From: Oceanimonas baumannii
GTDB lineage: Bacteria; Pseudomonadota; Gammaproteobacteria; Enterobacterales; Aeromonadaceae
NCBI RefSeq assembly: GCF_002245495.1
Contig: NZ_NQJF01000005.1
Coordinates: forward strand, 186,001 to 250,000
DNA: 64,000 nt
Direction of reading: 5' to 3'
Part shown: positions 8,697 to 17,179 of the stretch, in pieces
How the letters are laid out: the number at the start of each line of letters is the position of its first letter
Numbering within the stretch: the first letter of the stretch is position 1
The notes under the pieces: generated by a model
Database searches by the model: none
Seen by the model: the letters and a program-made list of their open reading frames with translations, nothing else
Told to the model about the DNA's origin: nothing
Program-made: the position numbers and the translations under genes

Positions 8697-10160
8697 TTAA
8701 CAACTGCGAGCAACAACACCACCCGACACGACCTGTGTCAGCTTGCTGACCGTCACATACACCACCGACGATACCAGACAGCCATAGAGTGGCCCCTCCA
8801 CCCAGCCTACCTCAGTGAACAACAGAAAACTGCCGCTGGTCATCAGGCCGGCCAGCATGGCAGCCAGAGCACCATAGCCATTGCCCTGCCAGAACGACGA
8901 GATAAACACCGGCCCGATCATCACCGCCAGCAGGGTGCCGGAGCCGAGAATGCCCAGCCAGGAAAGCATAAAGGGCGGCGCATACAGCATCATCAGGAAG
9001 CCGACAAAGCCGAGAATGGCCACCCAGATACGGTTAATCCACAAAATACGGGCACCGGACGCCTTGCTGTTGGGGAACAGGGCGGTACGCAGATCGTGAG
9101 AGGCCGCGCTCGACACCGTATGCAGCAACGAGTTGGCGGTGGACTTCATCGCAAACAGAATAAACAGGGTGATAATACCCGCCAGTGCCGGGTGCAGAAA
9201 GGTCGCCAGATACACCGGCATGGCCTGATCGGCTTCCGCCAGCTCGGGGTGCGCAATGCGCACATACATGCCCACAATGGGAACCAGACTGAGCAGACAG
9301 CCCATGGGGGCAACCCAGATGGCGACCTGATGCATTTTGACGGTCGGCTTGAAGGCCAGGAAGCGCACCGCCATATAGGGCAGCACGGCGGTAAACAGGA
9401 AGGCGTAAGGCAGCACCAGAAAAACCGACCCCTTGCTATCACCATAGGGCGCCGAGGTGCTCGGGTTAAGTAATTCGGGATCAACCGCATTCAGCCGGTC
9501 AATCATCTCGGTCAGGCTGACGTCGGTAAAGATCTGCACCATCATCACCACGGCACCTATGCCCATCCCCGCCACCATCAGGGTATCGGTCCAGGCCACG
9601 GCAGCCAGGCCACCCAGCATAGTGTAGAGGATAATCACCGAGATCATCAGCAAGGCGCTTTCGGTCAATTCAATGCCCAGCCAGGACGCACCCAGCAGGC
9701 CCACCGCCTTGATCTGGCTGGTGAGGAACACCAGCAGCAGTACGATGGTAATGGTAGCGGCCACGCCCTTGACCCAGCGCTCCAGCAACTGGCCGCCACC
9801 GTGCAGCTGGGATACATACTCGGGAATAGTGCAACTGCCCAGCTCCTCGGCGCGCCGGCGCAGAAAATGGGCAAAATAGAGCACGGCAATCACCATGGCC
9901 GGGGCAAAAAAGAAGTTGCCCAGCACTTCTACCGAGCCGAACTCGTAAGCCACGCCCGGAGAGCCCATAAAGCCCCAGCCACTGAAGCCGGTGGCAACGA
10001 TGGTGCCGGCTCCCACAAACGGGCCCAGGCTGCGACCGGCCACCAGGAAGCCGGTTTCATCACTGTCTTTGACTACCCGGCTGGACAGATAGCCAATAAA
10101 GATCAGCACACCGAAAGAGCCCAACAGCAGAGCCCAGTTTAACAATGCATAATTTTCCAT
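8697..10160 (-). CDS. Sodium:solute symporter (SSS family), probable creatine uptake
   Basis: Na+-driven inner-membrane symporter of 487 residues with about 13 hydrophobic segments. The conserved first helices read VAGRSLGPFVGAGTIVATGF and WGFMGSPGVAYEFG, typical of the PutP/PanF fold. The start is ATG 10160, which has an AGGGAG ribosome site; the frame stays open upstream without one. A 38-residue membrane peptide gene lies directly before it. Creatinase is encoded immediately upstream on the same strand, so creatine (or a related guanidino or N-methyl amino acid) is the suggested substrate. That is inference from context only. Confidence 0.9.
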   Translation of the reverse strand: MENYALLNWALLLGSFGVLIFIGYLSSRVVKDSDETGFLVAGRSLGPFVGAGTIVATGFSGWGFMGSPGVAYEFGSVEVLGNFFFAPAMVIAVLYFAHFLRRRAEELGSCTIPEYVSQLHGGGQLLERWVKGVAATITIVLLLVFLTSQIKAVGLLGASWLGIELTESALLMISVIILYTMLGGLAAVAWTDTLMVAGMGIGAVVMMVQIFTDVSLTEMIDRLNAVDPELLNPSTSAPYGDSKGSVFLVLPYAFLFTAVLPYMAVRFLAFKPTVKMHQVAIWVAPMGCLLSLVPIVGMYVRIAHPELAEADQAMPVYLATFLHPALAGIITLFILFAMKSTANSLLHTVSSAASHDLRTALFPNSKASGARILWINRIWVAILGFVGFLMMLYAPPFMLSWLGILGSGTLLAVMIGPVFISSFWQGNGYGALAAMLAGLMTSGSFLLFTEVGWVEGPLYGCLVSSVVYVTVSKLTQVVSGGVVARSC

Positions 10161-10185
10161 CACAAACTCCCTTTGGTTGGTGCCT

Positions 10186-10302
10186 TCATTCATCGCCGGG
10201 TTGACGAAGGTATTCCCGATAGACGTAGGACAAGGTGGCCCAGGCAATAATGGTGACGTTCAGATAGACAAACCATTCCATGGTCCAGGATGCATTCAAC
10301 AT
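10186..10302 (-). CDS. Small single-pass membrane protein (38 aa), symporter partner
   Basis: Short gene starting ATG at 10302 behind a GAGGTAG ribosome site and ending TGA at 10186-10188, 25 bases before the symporter start. The product begins MLNASWTMEWFVYLNV and ends YREYLRQPGDE: one hydrophobic helix (about residues 8-27) followed by a short charged tail. Its position resembles that of small accessory membrane subunits that precede some SSS symporters (for example the YhdT-type partner of PanF), but it is shorter and I do not recognise a family. The strong ribosome site and tight spacing support translation. A function in symporter folding or control is a guess. Confidence 0.65.
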   Translation of the reverse strand: MLNASWTMEWFVYLNVTIIAWATLSYVYREYLRQPGDE

Positions 10303-10412
10303 GACTGCTACCTCGTTGCGCGGCTTCTTGCGAAGCGGGGTTAATATTACTGATGCTGCCGGCGTGCCGGCCTCATCTTCAGCAGAACGGCAACATATTC
10401 CCTTCGCTGCCG

Positions 10413-10452
10413 TTAAAACAAAGCAGGCTCACCTTGTGGGCGAGCCTGCTTT
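10413..10452 (-). terminator. Terminator of the creatinase gene
   Basis: Perfect 11-bp stem AAAGCAGGCTC / GAGCCTGCTTT with an 11-base loop, ending in TTTGTTTT on the minus strand. It begins just after the creatinase stop and separates that gene from the peptide-symporter unit. Confidence 0.85.
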
Positions 10453-10454
10453 CA

Positions 10455-11666
10455 TCAGCCTTTGATGATGTTGTGTTCGGGGCCGAAGGGGAAGCGGGTG
10501 ATATTTTCCACACCACTTTCACTGATCACCAGGATGTCGTGCTCGCGGTAACCGCCGGCACCCGGCAAGCCCTCCGGCAGCATGATCATCGGCTCCATGG
10601 ACACTACATGACCCGGCTCCAGTACGGTTTCAATATCTTCACGCAGCTCCAGGCCCGCTTCACGACCGTAATAGTGGCTCAGGGTGCCGAAGGAATGGCC
10701 GTAACCGAAGGTGCGGTACTGCAGCACATCGTGCTCGGCGAAAATGTCATTCAGCTCGGCGGCAATATCACAGCAGCGGTTGCCGGCCTTGATCAGCTCC
10801 AGACCACGACGGTGTACCTTGCAGTTAATTTCCCACAGCTCCAGGTGACGGTCGGAGGCGAACTCGCTGAACAGGGTCCGCTCCAGCGCGGTGTAGTAAC
10901 CCCCAATCATCGGGAAAGTATTCAGGCTGAGAATGTCGCCGGCTTCAATCTTGCGGCTGGTCACCGGGTTGTGGGCACCGTCGGTATTGATACCGGACTG
11001 AAACCAGACCCAGGTGTCCATCAGCTCGCCATGGGGGAAGGTGCGGGCAATTTCGCGCACCATGGCCTGAGTACCGGCCAGGGCCACTTCGTACTCGGGC
11101 ACACCTACGCCAATGGCGTCGCGGATGGCGGCACCGCCCACATCAGCCACCCGGGCACCCTGCTTGATCAGGGCAATTTCCTCGGCGGACTTGCTCATGC
11201 GCATCTTCATGGTAGGCACGCCAATGTCAACAAACTCGGCGTCCGGCAGCGCGGCCTTCAGCTTGTCGAGGTTTTGCAGGCTCAGGTGGTCAAATTCCAC
11301 CCCCACCCGTCTGGCGCCGCCGATCAACTGCTGTACACCACGGAAGAAGTTGTCCTTCTGCCAGTCGGTGTATACCAGGTTGTCGCCCAGGGCGTTGCGG
11401 CGGTAAGGCTGGCCACCGTCGATATTGGCGGTAATGGTGGTGTGAATATCCTGCGTCACCGCCAGACCATAATCCCGACCGAAACGGCAATACACAAAAT
11501 CACTGAAGTAGTTGATGTTGTGATAGGAGGTGAACAACACGGCATCCACATCATTGCCGGCCATATACTGGCGCAGTTTATGCTGGCGGGAACGCATTTC
11601 CGCCTCGGAAAACATGCCGCGAACTTTTCCACCGTTGGGGATGGTCAGGGTGCTGGGCATCTGCAT
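10455..11666 (-). CDS. Creatinase (creatine amidinohydrolase, EC 3.5.3.3)
   Basis: Hydrolyses creatine to sarcosine and urea. The 403 residues equal the length of the Pseudomonas creatinase, and the N-terminus MQMPSTLTIPNGGKVR is nearly the same. All key residues known from that enzyme fall at the same numbers: Phe62, Arg64, catalytic His232 (in NTDGAHNPVT), Glu262, Arg335 and Glu358. The fold is the pita-bread M24 peptidase type, but the metal ligands of true aminopeptidases are replaced, as expected for this metal-free enzyme. The next genes downstream encode a Na+ symporter and a small membrane peptide, suggesting uptake plus breakdown of creatine. No sarcosine oxidase or urease is in this window. 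Confidence 0.95.
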   Translation of the reverse strand: MQMPSTLTIPNGGKVRGMFSEAEMRSRQHKLRQYMAGNDVDAVLFTSYHNINYFSDFVYCRFGRDYGLAVTQDIHTTITANIDGGQPYRRNALGDNLVYTDWQKDNFFRGVQQLIGGARRVGVEFDHLSLQNLDKLKAALPDAEFVDIGVPTMKMRMSKSAEEIALIKQGARVADVGGAAIRDAIGVGVPEYEVALAGTQAMVREIARTFPHGELMDTWVWFQSGINTDGAHNPVTSRKIEAGDILSLNTFPMIGGYYTALERTLFSEFASDRHLELWEINCKVHRRGLELIKAGNRCCDIAAELNDIFAEHDVLQYRTFGYGHSFGTLSHYYGREAGLELREDIETVLEPGHVVSMEPMIMLPEGLPGAGGYREHDILVISESGVENITRFPFGPEHNIIKG

Positions 11667-11996
11667 GGTAAGACTCCTTCCTTATAGCTGTAACAGGGTG
11701 GTTAACTGCGCCCGATAAATGGCTGATTCAGCGCATGTCCCTGATGCTAGAGGCTGGCGTTACATAACAGAAATGAATACTTTAAATAAACACATATGAA
11801 ACACAAATAATCAAAATGCGTTACATTAAGGGCGGTATCCCGGACCGGGCGGCAACTGAGTTCAGGCCTTTATCCCCTGCAACCCCGGTCAGGCCCACAC
11901 TCTTTATATTTTCTTTATACCCCTCTCCCCAATCTAAACACCCTTTTTACACCCGCTTCCGTAGGCTTGCAGTCCCACTTACGGAGACATAAAACC
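11667..11996. other. 330-base divergent regulatory region (creatinase / ktrA)
   Basis: No open gene is seen. The stretch serves as promoter region for both creatinase (left) and ktrA (right). It is A/T-rich at 11760-11830 and holds the direct repeat GCGTTACAT at 11757-11765 and 11818-11826, 61 bases apart, which could be a looped or paired operator. A stretch with several T-runs (11898-11955) precedes ktrA. Confidence 0.5.
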
Positions 11997-12653
11997 ATGG
12001 CAAAAAAACGTATTGCAGTCATCGGCCTGGGCCGGTTCGGTTCCGCCTTCTGCCGGGCAGCACAAAAAACAGGGTTTGACATCATGGCAATGGACTCGGA
12101 TCAGAAACGGGTCAATGCCATTGCCGATGACGTGGCCGAAGCCATTATCGCCGACAGCACCGATCCCAAAGTGACGGCCAGTATTGACTGGCGGCAATTC
12201 TTCGCGGTGGTGGTGGCCATCGGTACCGATCTGCAAAGCAGCCTGGTGACCATCCTTAATTTGAAAGAAGCGGGAGTGGAAACCATCTGGTGCAAAACCC
12301 GTGATAACTACCACTACAAGCTGGCACTGAAGATGGGGGTGACCCGGGCCATCAATCCGGAGCAGGCCATGGGCGAAATGGCAGCCAGCTGGATGGATCA
12401 TCCCGAGCTGCTGACACGACAGCCTCTGTCTACCGGCCAGGTAATGGCGGAGCTGGAAGTCAATGCCACCCACCTCGAGCACAATCTGGCGGGCCTGCTC
12501 GGTCGCCATCATATCCGGCTGCTGGGCATCACCCGCTACAACAGTTATCAATCCGAACAATTGATTCAGATCTCCCGCCTGCAACCAGGTGACAAATTAC
12601 TGCTGCTGGCTGAAAAGGAGCGACTGGAAGCATGTCTGCACAACTTGTCCTGA
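11997..12653 (+). CDS. ktrA: K+ uptake regulatory subunit KtrA (TrkA-N/TrkA-C)
   Basis: Cytoplasmic nucleotide-binding ring subunit that gates the KtrB channel, 218 residues. The Rossmann RCK-N domain begins at residue 6 with VIGLGRFGSAFCRAA (GxGxxG) and is followed by an RCK-C domain near 135-218. ATG 11997 is chosen for its GGAGAC ribosome site and because it matches the family N-terminus. The 3' end overlaps ktrB by 22 bases, so the two subunits are translationally coupled. Confidence 0.93.
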   Translation: MAKKRIAVIGLGRFGSAFCRAAQKTGFDIMAMDSDQKRVNAIADDVAEAIIADSTDPKVTASIDWRQFFAVVVAIGTDLQSSLVTILNLKEAGVETIWCKTRDNYHYKLALKMGVTRAINPEQAMGEMAASWMDHPELLTRQPLSTGQVMAELEVNATHLEHNLAGLLGRHHIRLLGITRYNSYQSEQLIQISRLQPGDKLLLLAEKERLEACLHNLS

Positions 12654-13954
12654 CCCACAAACGGCTGGGCTCACCGGCGCTGCTGCTGTTACAGGGCTAC
12701 CTGATTCTGGCGCTGGCCGGCAGCCTGCTACTGCTGTTACCCGCCGCCCAGAACACGCCGACCAGCTGGATTGATACTCTTTTTACGGCCGTCTCGGCGG
12801 TCACCGTAACCGGGCTGGTGGTGGTCGATACCGGCACCATCTATTCAGCGCTGGGCCAGACCATTATCGGACTGCTGATCCAGCTCGGTGGCCTGGGCTA
12901 CATGGCCCTCGGCGCGGCCGCCATGCTGTCATTCAACGCCAGTGTGGGTCTGCGCAACCAGGCCATGCTCAGCTCCTTCTGGCAGCTGGGGCCCGAGTTG
13001 AGGCTGTCGGACGTCATCCGCTTTTCCCTGCTATTCAGTCTGGGGACCGAACTGGTGCTGACCATCCTGTTCGCCCTGCACTGGGTTCCGTTACTGGGCT
13101 GGCAGCAAGGGCTCGGTACCAGTCTGTTCCATGCCATATCAGCCTTTAATAATGCCGGCTTTGCCCTGTTCAGCGATTCTCTGATGTCGGTATCGGCAGG
13201 ATGGGTGGTTCTGGCTCATGCAGCGGGTTTCATCACCGGTGGTCTGGGATTCGCCGTGATGTACGAGGTGCTGGTGTTGCGCCGTTGCCGCAGTGTTCAC
13301 ACCCGGCTGGTGCTGTGGGCCACCCTGACCTTGCTGGTGGCAGGCACGATGTTACTGCTGCTGTTCGAGCACAACCACACCCTGGCGGGCCTTGACTGGC
13401 AGGATCGCCTGTTACATGCCTTTTTCCAGACCGCCACCGCACGTACCGCCGGCTTCAACAGCCTGGACATCGCCGCCATGAGTACGGCCGGACAAAGCTG
13501 GCTGATGCTCAACATGGGCATTGGTGCCGGCTCTGGCTCCACCGCAGGGGGTATCCGGATAACGACATTCGTGCTGCTGATCACCGGCGTGGTCGCCGCG
13601 TTGCAGGGCCGGACCGAAACCCGCATGCTGGGCCGGATGATAGGAACCGAGTCCATGCTGCGGGCGGCCGGTATTCTGGTTATTACCCTGATCTTGCTAT
13701 TGCTGGCGTCACTGATCGCGTTCTGGCTGATGCCTTCCGCTGCGCCCTTCACCATGATCTTCGAGCTGATTTCAGCCCTGGGTACTGTCGGTCTTTCCAT
13801 GGGAGCCACCGGAGAGTTGAGTCAGGCTGGCAAAACACTCATCATGGCGGTCATGATCATTGGCAAGCTGAGCCCGGTATATCTGTTTACCGCCCTGACG
13901 GGTAATCCGGAGCGTCCGCTGCGCTACGCAGGAGGCCGTATTGCCCTCGGATAA
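12632..13954 (+). CDS. ktrB: K+ channel subunit KtrB (Trk/Ktr/HKT family)
   Basis: Membrane pore of the Na+-dependent K+ uptake system, 440 residues, made of four M1-P-M2 repeats. Filter-like P-loops with the conserved glycine are visible, for example TAVSAVTVTGLVVVDTG in repeat one, FNNAGFALFSD in repeat two, TARTAGFNSLD in repeat three and ISALGTVGLSMG in repeat four. It overlaps ktrA at its start (22 bases) and the kinase gene at its end (14 bases). The four-gene overlap chain shows one transcript for transport and sensing. Confidence 0.93.
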   Translation: MSAQLVLTHKRLGSPALLLLQGYLILALAGSLLLLLPAAQNTPTSWIDTLFTAVSAVTVTGLVVVDTGTIYSALGQTIIGLLIQLGGLGYMALGAAAMLSFNASVGLRNQAMLSSFWQLGPELRLSDVIRFSLLFSLGTELVLTILFALHWVPLLGWQQGLGTSLFHAISAFNNAGFALFSDSLMSVSAGWVVLAHAAGFITGGLGFAVMYEVLVLRRCRSVHTRLVLWATLTLLVAGTMLLLLFEHNHTLAGLDWQDRLLHAFFQTATARTAGFNSLDIAAMSTAGQSWLMLNMGIGAGSGSTAGGIRITTFVLLITGVVAALQGRTETRMLGRMIGTESMLRAAGILVITLILLLLASLIAFWLMPSAAPFTMIFELISALGTVGLSMGATGELSQAGKTLIMAVMIIGKLSPVYLFTALTGNPERPLRYAGGRIALG

Positions 13955-15248
13955 TTTACGCTTTCCCCCCTGGCTGCCCGGCCTGGGGGGGCCTTTGCTG
14001 ACCGCATTGCTGTTGCTGCCGCTGCGGCGCTTCCTCACCACCACCGACATCGCCATGGCGCTGCTGCTGGTGGTGTCGGTCATTGCGATCCGCCAGGGCA
14101 GCCGTTTTGCCAGCCTGGCAACCATATTAAGCGTATTGTTATTCGATCTGCTCTTTGTGAAGCCTTACTATACCCTGGACGTCCATAACCTGGACTACCT
14201 GCTCACCTTCTCGGTGATGCTGGCAGTGGGCTTGTTGATCAGCCGGCTCAGCGGCCAGCTACGCAGCCAGCTTGAACGGGTACGGCAGTTGCTGCGCCAG
14301 CTAAGGGGCATGTTTCTGCTGGCCCGGGGCCTGCCCGGCCACAACCGGCCCGAAGACATGTACCAGTTTATGACCCGGTTACTGAGCCGGCGGCTGGGGC
14401 ATCCGGTCAGCATCCATTCCGGGCCGCCGGCCGGGCACCAGGCCTTGCCAGTACGGGACCGGCAGCAACTGGCGGTCTACCTTTGCTGCCCTGAGCGCGC
14501 CTACAAGACCAACCGTACTCTGCTGAAAGTGGCGGCCTCGCTGCTGGGCCAGTCTCTTACCCGGGCTCGTCTGGCCCGGGCCGAACAGGAAGCACGACTG
14601 GAGGCCGAACTGACCAGTGGCCGTAACACCCTGCTGCGTTCCCTGTCCCATGATTTGCGTACGCCCCTCGCCAGCATCATGGGCAATGCCAGTATGCTGG
14701 CAGATACCCAGGTCCGCCTGCAGGAAGAGGAATACCGGGAAATCGCCGAAGCCATTTATCAGCAAAGCCGGGTATTAAGCAGCCATTTTGATAAGGTCAT
14801 GGAACTCAACCGGGTTCAGCGTCAGGAGCAACCGGTTCATCAGGCACTGATACCGGAAGAGGTGGTCAGCGCTGCCCTGCGCCGGCGCGGTGCTTTATTT
14901 GATGCCGTCCACTTCGACTTTTCCATCGAGAATGCCACTCCGGTCCAGGGCGACGCCACCCTGCTGGAAATTGCCCTGGCCAATATGCTGGAAAATGCCG
15001 TGCGACACGGTTTACCTCCCTTCCGCCTGGAAGGCCTCTGGCATGGCGAGCTGTATGCCTTTGTCCTGCACAACGGCTGTTGCGGGCCGGTATCCCGGCC
15101 ACAGAGTGACGGCAATGCGGGCCTGGGGATGCCCATCTGCCGGGCGGTCGCGGACCTGCACCAGGGCACGTTCTACCTAACCGAAAATAATGACGGACAA
15201 ACCATGATGGCTCGCCTGGTATGGCCTGCCTGGAGAAAAGAACAATGA
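13941..15248 (+). CDS. KdpD-like sensor histidine kinase lacking the KdpD/Usp N-terminus
   Basis: Membrane sensor kinase of 435 residues. Residues 15-105 form the four-helix DUF4118 segment of KdpD, with SVLLFDLLFVKPYYTLDVHN closely matching it. A GAF-like linker (about 125-205) and kinase core follow: phosphoacceptor His237 in SLSHDLRTPL, N-box ANMLENAVRHG, and a degenerate G-box GLGMPIC. The KdpD N-terminal sensor and universal-stress domains (about 400 residues) are absent. Translation starts at TTG 13941 behind GGAGG, inside the end of ktrB. No kdpFABC is present; the likely target is ktrAB itself. The atypical nucleotide-binding region could lower kinase activity. Confidence 0.88.
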   Translation: MPSDNLRFPPWLPGLGGPLLTALLLLPLRRFLTTTDIAMALLLVVSVIAIRQGSRFASLATILSVLLFDLLFVKPYYTLDVHNLDYLLTFSVMLAVGLLISRLSGQLRSQLERVRQLLRQLRGMFLLARGLPGHNRPEDMYQFMTRLLSRRLGHPVSIHSGPPAGHQALPVRDRQQLAVYLCCPERAYKTNRTLLKVAASLLGQSLTRARLARAEQEARLEAELTSGRNTLLRSLSHDLRTPLASIMGNASMLADTQVRLQEEEYREIAEAIYQQSRVLSSHFDKVMELNRVQRQEQPVHQALIPEEVVSAALRRRGALFDAVHFDFSIENATPVQGDATLLEIALANMLENAVRHGLPPFRLEGLWHGELYAFVLHNGCCGPVSRPQSDGNAGLGMPICRAVADLHQGTFYLTENNDGQTMMARLVWPAWRKEQ

Positions 15249-15931
15249 CGGCCAACCAGCCCCATATCCTGATTATCGAAGATGACACCTCCATGTCCCG
15301 TTTTCTGCAGACCCTGCTACGCAGCCATCAGTATGGAATCGAAGCCGCAGGGAGTGGTACCGAAGGACTCCGCTGCCTGAGTCGTCATACACCGGATCTG
15401 GTGTTGCTCGATCTGGGACTGGGAGATATCGACGGCGTCGCACTGCTGCAGGAGCTGAGGGCCTGGTCAGAAATACCGGTGATCGTGATCTCGGCCCGGG
15501 AGCGGGAAGCGGAAAAAGTGGAAGCACTGGATGCCGGTGCCGACGATTATCTGACCAAGCCATTCGGTGCTCAGGAGCTGCTGGCACGGATCCGGGTCGC
15601 CCTGCGCCGTCCCGGACGAGACACCGGGATCCCTGTGCAGCTGGGGGATATCAGCATAGATCCGACAGCCCGGCGGGTATGTCGGGAGAATGAATTGCTG
15701 CATCTGACCCCTACCGAGTACAAACTGCTGCTGTTCCTGTTACGCCATGCCGAAAAGGTGGTTACCCATCGCCAGATCCTGAGCGCAGTCTGGGGGCCGG
15801 CCCACGTAGAGCACCATGAATACGTACGAGTGCATATGTCACAGTTGCGTCAGAAACTCGAAGCCCAGCCAGCCCACCCGCGTATTTTGCTGACAGAGCC
15901 AGGCATTGGCTACCGATTGGCCGTTCCCTGA
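15245..15931 (+). CDS. KdpE-like OmpR-family response regulator
   Basis: Two-component regulator of 228 residues. The receiver domain has acidic residues at 12-13 (IEDD), phospho-acceptor Asp56 in LVLLDLGLGDIDG and a conserved Lys in DDYLTKPFG. The C-terminal winged helix (about 130-225) includes LTPTEYKLLLFLLRH and VRVHMSQLRQKLE, close to KdpE. ATG 15245 overlaps the kinase stop (ATGA) and follows a GGAG ribosome site. It is the last gene of the ktrAB operon and presumably receives phosphate from the adjacent kinase. Confidence 0.92.
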   Translation: MTANQPHILIIEDDTSMSRFLQTLLRSHQYGIEAAGSGTEGLRCLSRHTPDLVLLDLGLGDIDGVALLQELRAWSEIPVIVISAREREAEKVEALDAGADDYLTKPFGAQELLARIRVALRRPGRDTGIPVQLGDISIDPTARRVCRENELLHLTPTEYKLLLFLLRHAEKVVTHRQILSAVWGPAHVEHHEYVRVHMSQLRQKLEAQPAHPRILLTEPGIGYRLAVP

Positions 15932-16007
15932 GCATATGGATAACGCCACCATTTTCCATACTGGCGGGTGTTGCATGAGTCAGCAGGCGCGGTGACGGCG
16001 GCCCTGC

Positions 16008-16376
16008 TCACAGCAGGTGGTCTGCCAGTATCAGCCCCCAGACCAGTACTGCCAGCAACAAGGTCAGCAGTACCGCCGCCGACCCCATGTCCTTGGCGCG
16101 CCCCGCCAGCTCATGATGTTCGGGGCCGATGCGGTCTACCACCGCTTCAATGGCGGAGTTTATCAGCTCTACAATCAGCACCATGACCAGACTGACCAGC
16201 AGCCACAAGGTATGCGTCAGTGACAAATCCAGCCAGAGCGCAAAGGGCACAAGCACCAGCGCCAGCCATAGCTCCTGACGAAAGGCTGCCTCAAAACGGT
16301 AAGCACTGACCAGCCCCTGACGGGAATAACCCAGCGCCGCCACCAACCGCCGTATTCCGGTTTTGCCTGGCTTCAT
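16008..16376 (-). CDS. dgkA: Diacylglycerol kinase
   Basis: Small integral membrane kinase, 122 residues, that recycles diacylglycerol to phosphatidate, mainly the by-product of osmoregulated glucan or lipid-A modification. Three transmembrane helices are visible and the catalytic stretch ELINSAIEAVVDRIG is the DgkA signature, with the metal-binding Glu residues. Its start overlaps the lpxH stop by four bases (ATGA). The EptA-type enzyme a few kb away releases diacylglycerol as it takes phosphoethanolamine from lipid, so the placement is functionally sensible. Confidence 0.95.
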   Translation of the reverse strand: MKPGKTGIRRLVAALGYSRQGLVSAYRFEAAFRQELWLALVLVPFALWLDLSLTHTLWLLVSLVMVLIVELINSAIEAVVDRIGPEHHELAGRAKDMGSAAVLLTLLLAVLVWGLILADHLL

Positions 16377-17110
16377 CTGTTTTCCTCCAGCTCACGACTC
16401 TGCAGCTCAGCATGATCCGGGCCGATGCGCAGTACACTGCCCTGGGTGTACCAGTCACCCAGCACCAGCCGCTGAACAGGCTGGCCATCAAGGATAAAAT
16501 CATGCATGGCGGGCCTGTGGGTATGGCCGTGGATCAGCCGCTTTACCCCGGCCTTGCGCATTTGCCGGGCCACCTCCTGCCGGTTTACATCCATAATGGT
16601 GATGTTTTTGCCCTGTTTGGACTGAGCACTCTTGCCGCGAATGCCGTCGGCGATGTCCAGCCGCTTGCGGAGAGGCAAACACAGAAACAGCCATTGCAGC
16701 CAGCGCCAACGGGTGATACGGCGGTAACGCTGATAGCCGGCGTCGTCGGTACACAGAGTGTCGCCATGCATAATGAGGACAGGTTCGCCGTACAGGTCGA
16801 TCACATGATGTTCAGGCAGCAGGGTCATGCCCGCCTCGGCGGCAAAACGCCGGCCAATCATGAAATCCCGGTTGCCGTGAATGTAATACACCGGCGTACC
16901 GCCCTCACTGCAGGTACGGAATGCCGCCGCCACCTGCCGGTTCAGCTCGACGGGCTCATCGTCGCCAACCCAGAATTCAAACAAGTCGCCCAGCACATAA
17001 AGGGCATCTGCCCCGGGCGCTTCGTCACGCATAAATTCAAGAAAGGCATGGGTAATATCGGGCCGGCCATCACTCAAATGCAGGTCGGCAATAAACAGGG
17101 TATGGGGCAT
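16373..17110 (-). CDS. lpxH: UDP-2,3-diacylglucosamine diphosphatase
   Basis: Lipid-A pathway enzyme that cuts UDP-2,3-diacylglucosamine to lipid X at the inner face of the membrane; 245 residues. The calcineurin-type metal motifs are complete: FIADLHLSD, VLGDLFEFWVGD, IHGNRDFMIG, IMHGDTLCTDD and IHGHTHRP. ATG 17110 (MPHTLFIADLH) is chosen over upstream in-frame codons because it matches the family N-terminus. It sits between ppiB and dgkA in one strand-wise group. Confidence 0.95.
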   Translation of the reverse strand: MPHTLFIADLHLSDGRPDITHAFLEFMRDEAPGADALYVLGDLFEFWVGDDEPVELNRQVAAAFRTCSEGGTPVYYIHGNRDFMIGRRFAAEAGMTLLPEHHVIDLYGEPVLIMHGDTLCTDDAGYQRYRRITRWRWLQWLFLCLPLRKRLDIADGIRGKSAQSKQGKNITIMDVNRQEVARQMRKAGVKRLIHGHTHRPAMHDFILDGQPVQRLVLGDWYTQGSVLRIGPDHAELQSRELEENR

Positions 17111-17136
17111 CGGCTCAGATCCGGTTCCAGACACAA

Positions 17137-17160
17137 CAATGCCCGCCTAGGCGGGCATTG
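17137..17160 (-). terminator. 24-bp perfect palindrome, terminator-like, after ppiB
   Basis: CAATGCCCGCCT followed by its exact reverse complement. On the minus strand it is followed by TTGTGTC, so it may act as a weak terminator between ppiB and lpxH. The lack of a real loop means it folds with a 4-base turn. Confidence 0.6.
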
Positions 17161-17179
17161 CAACACAGTGCGATATGAC

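Noticed and set aside
10353-11687. Plus-strand frame of 444 codons opposite creatinase
   Set aside because: Creatinase on the minus strand is certain by catalytic residues; this frame is its antisense shadow.
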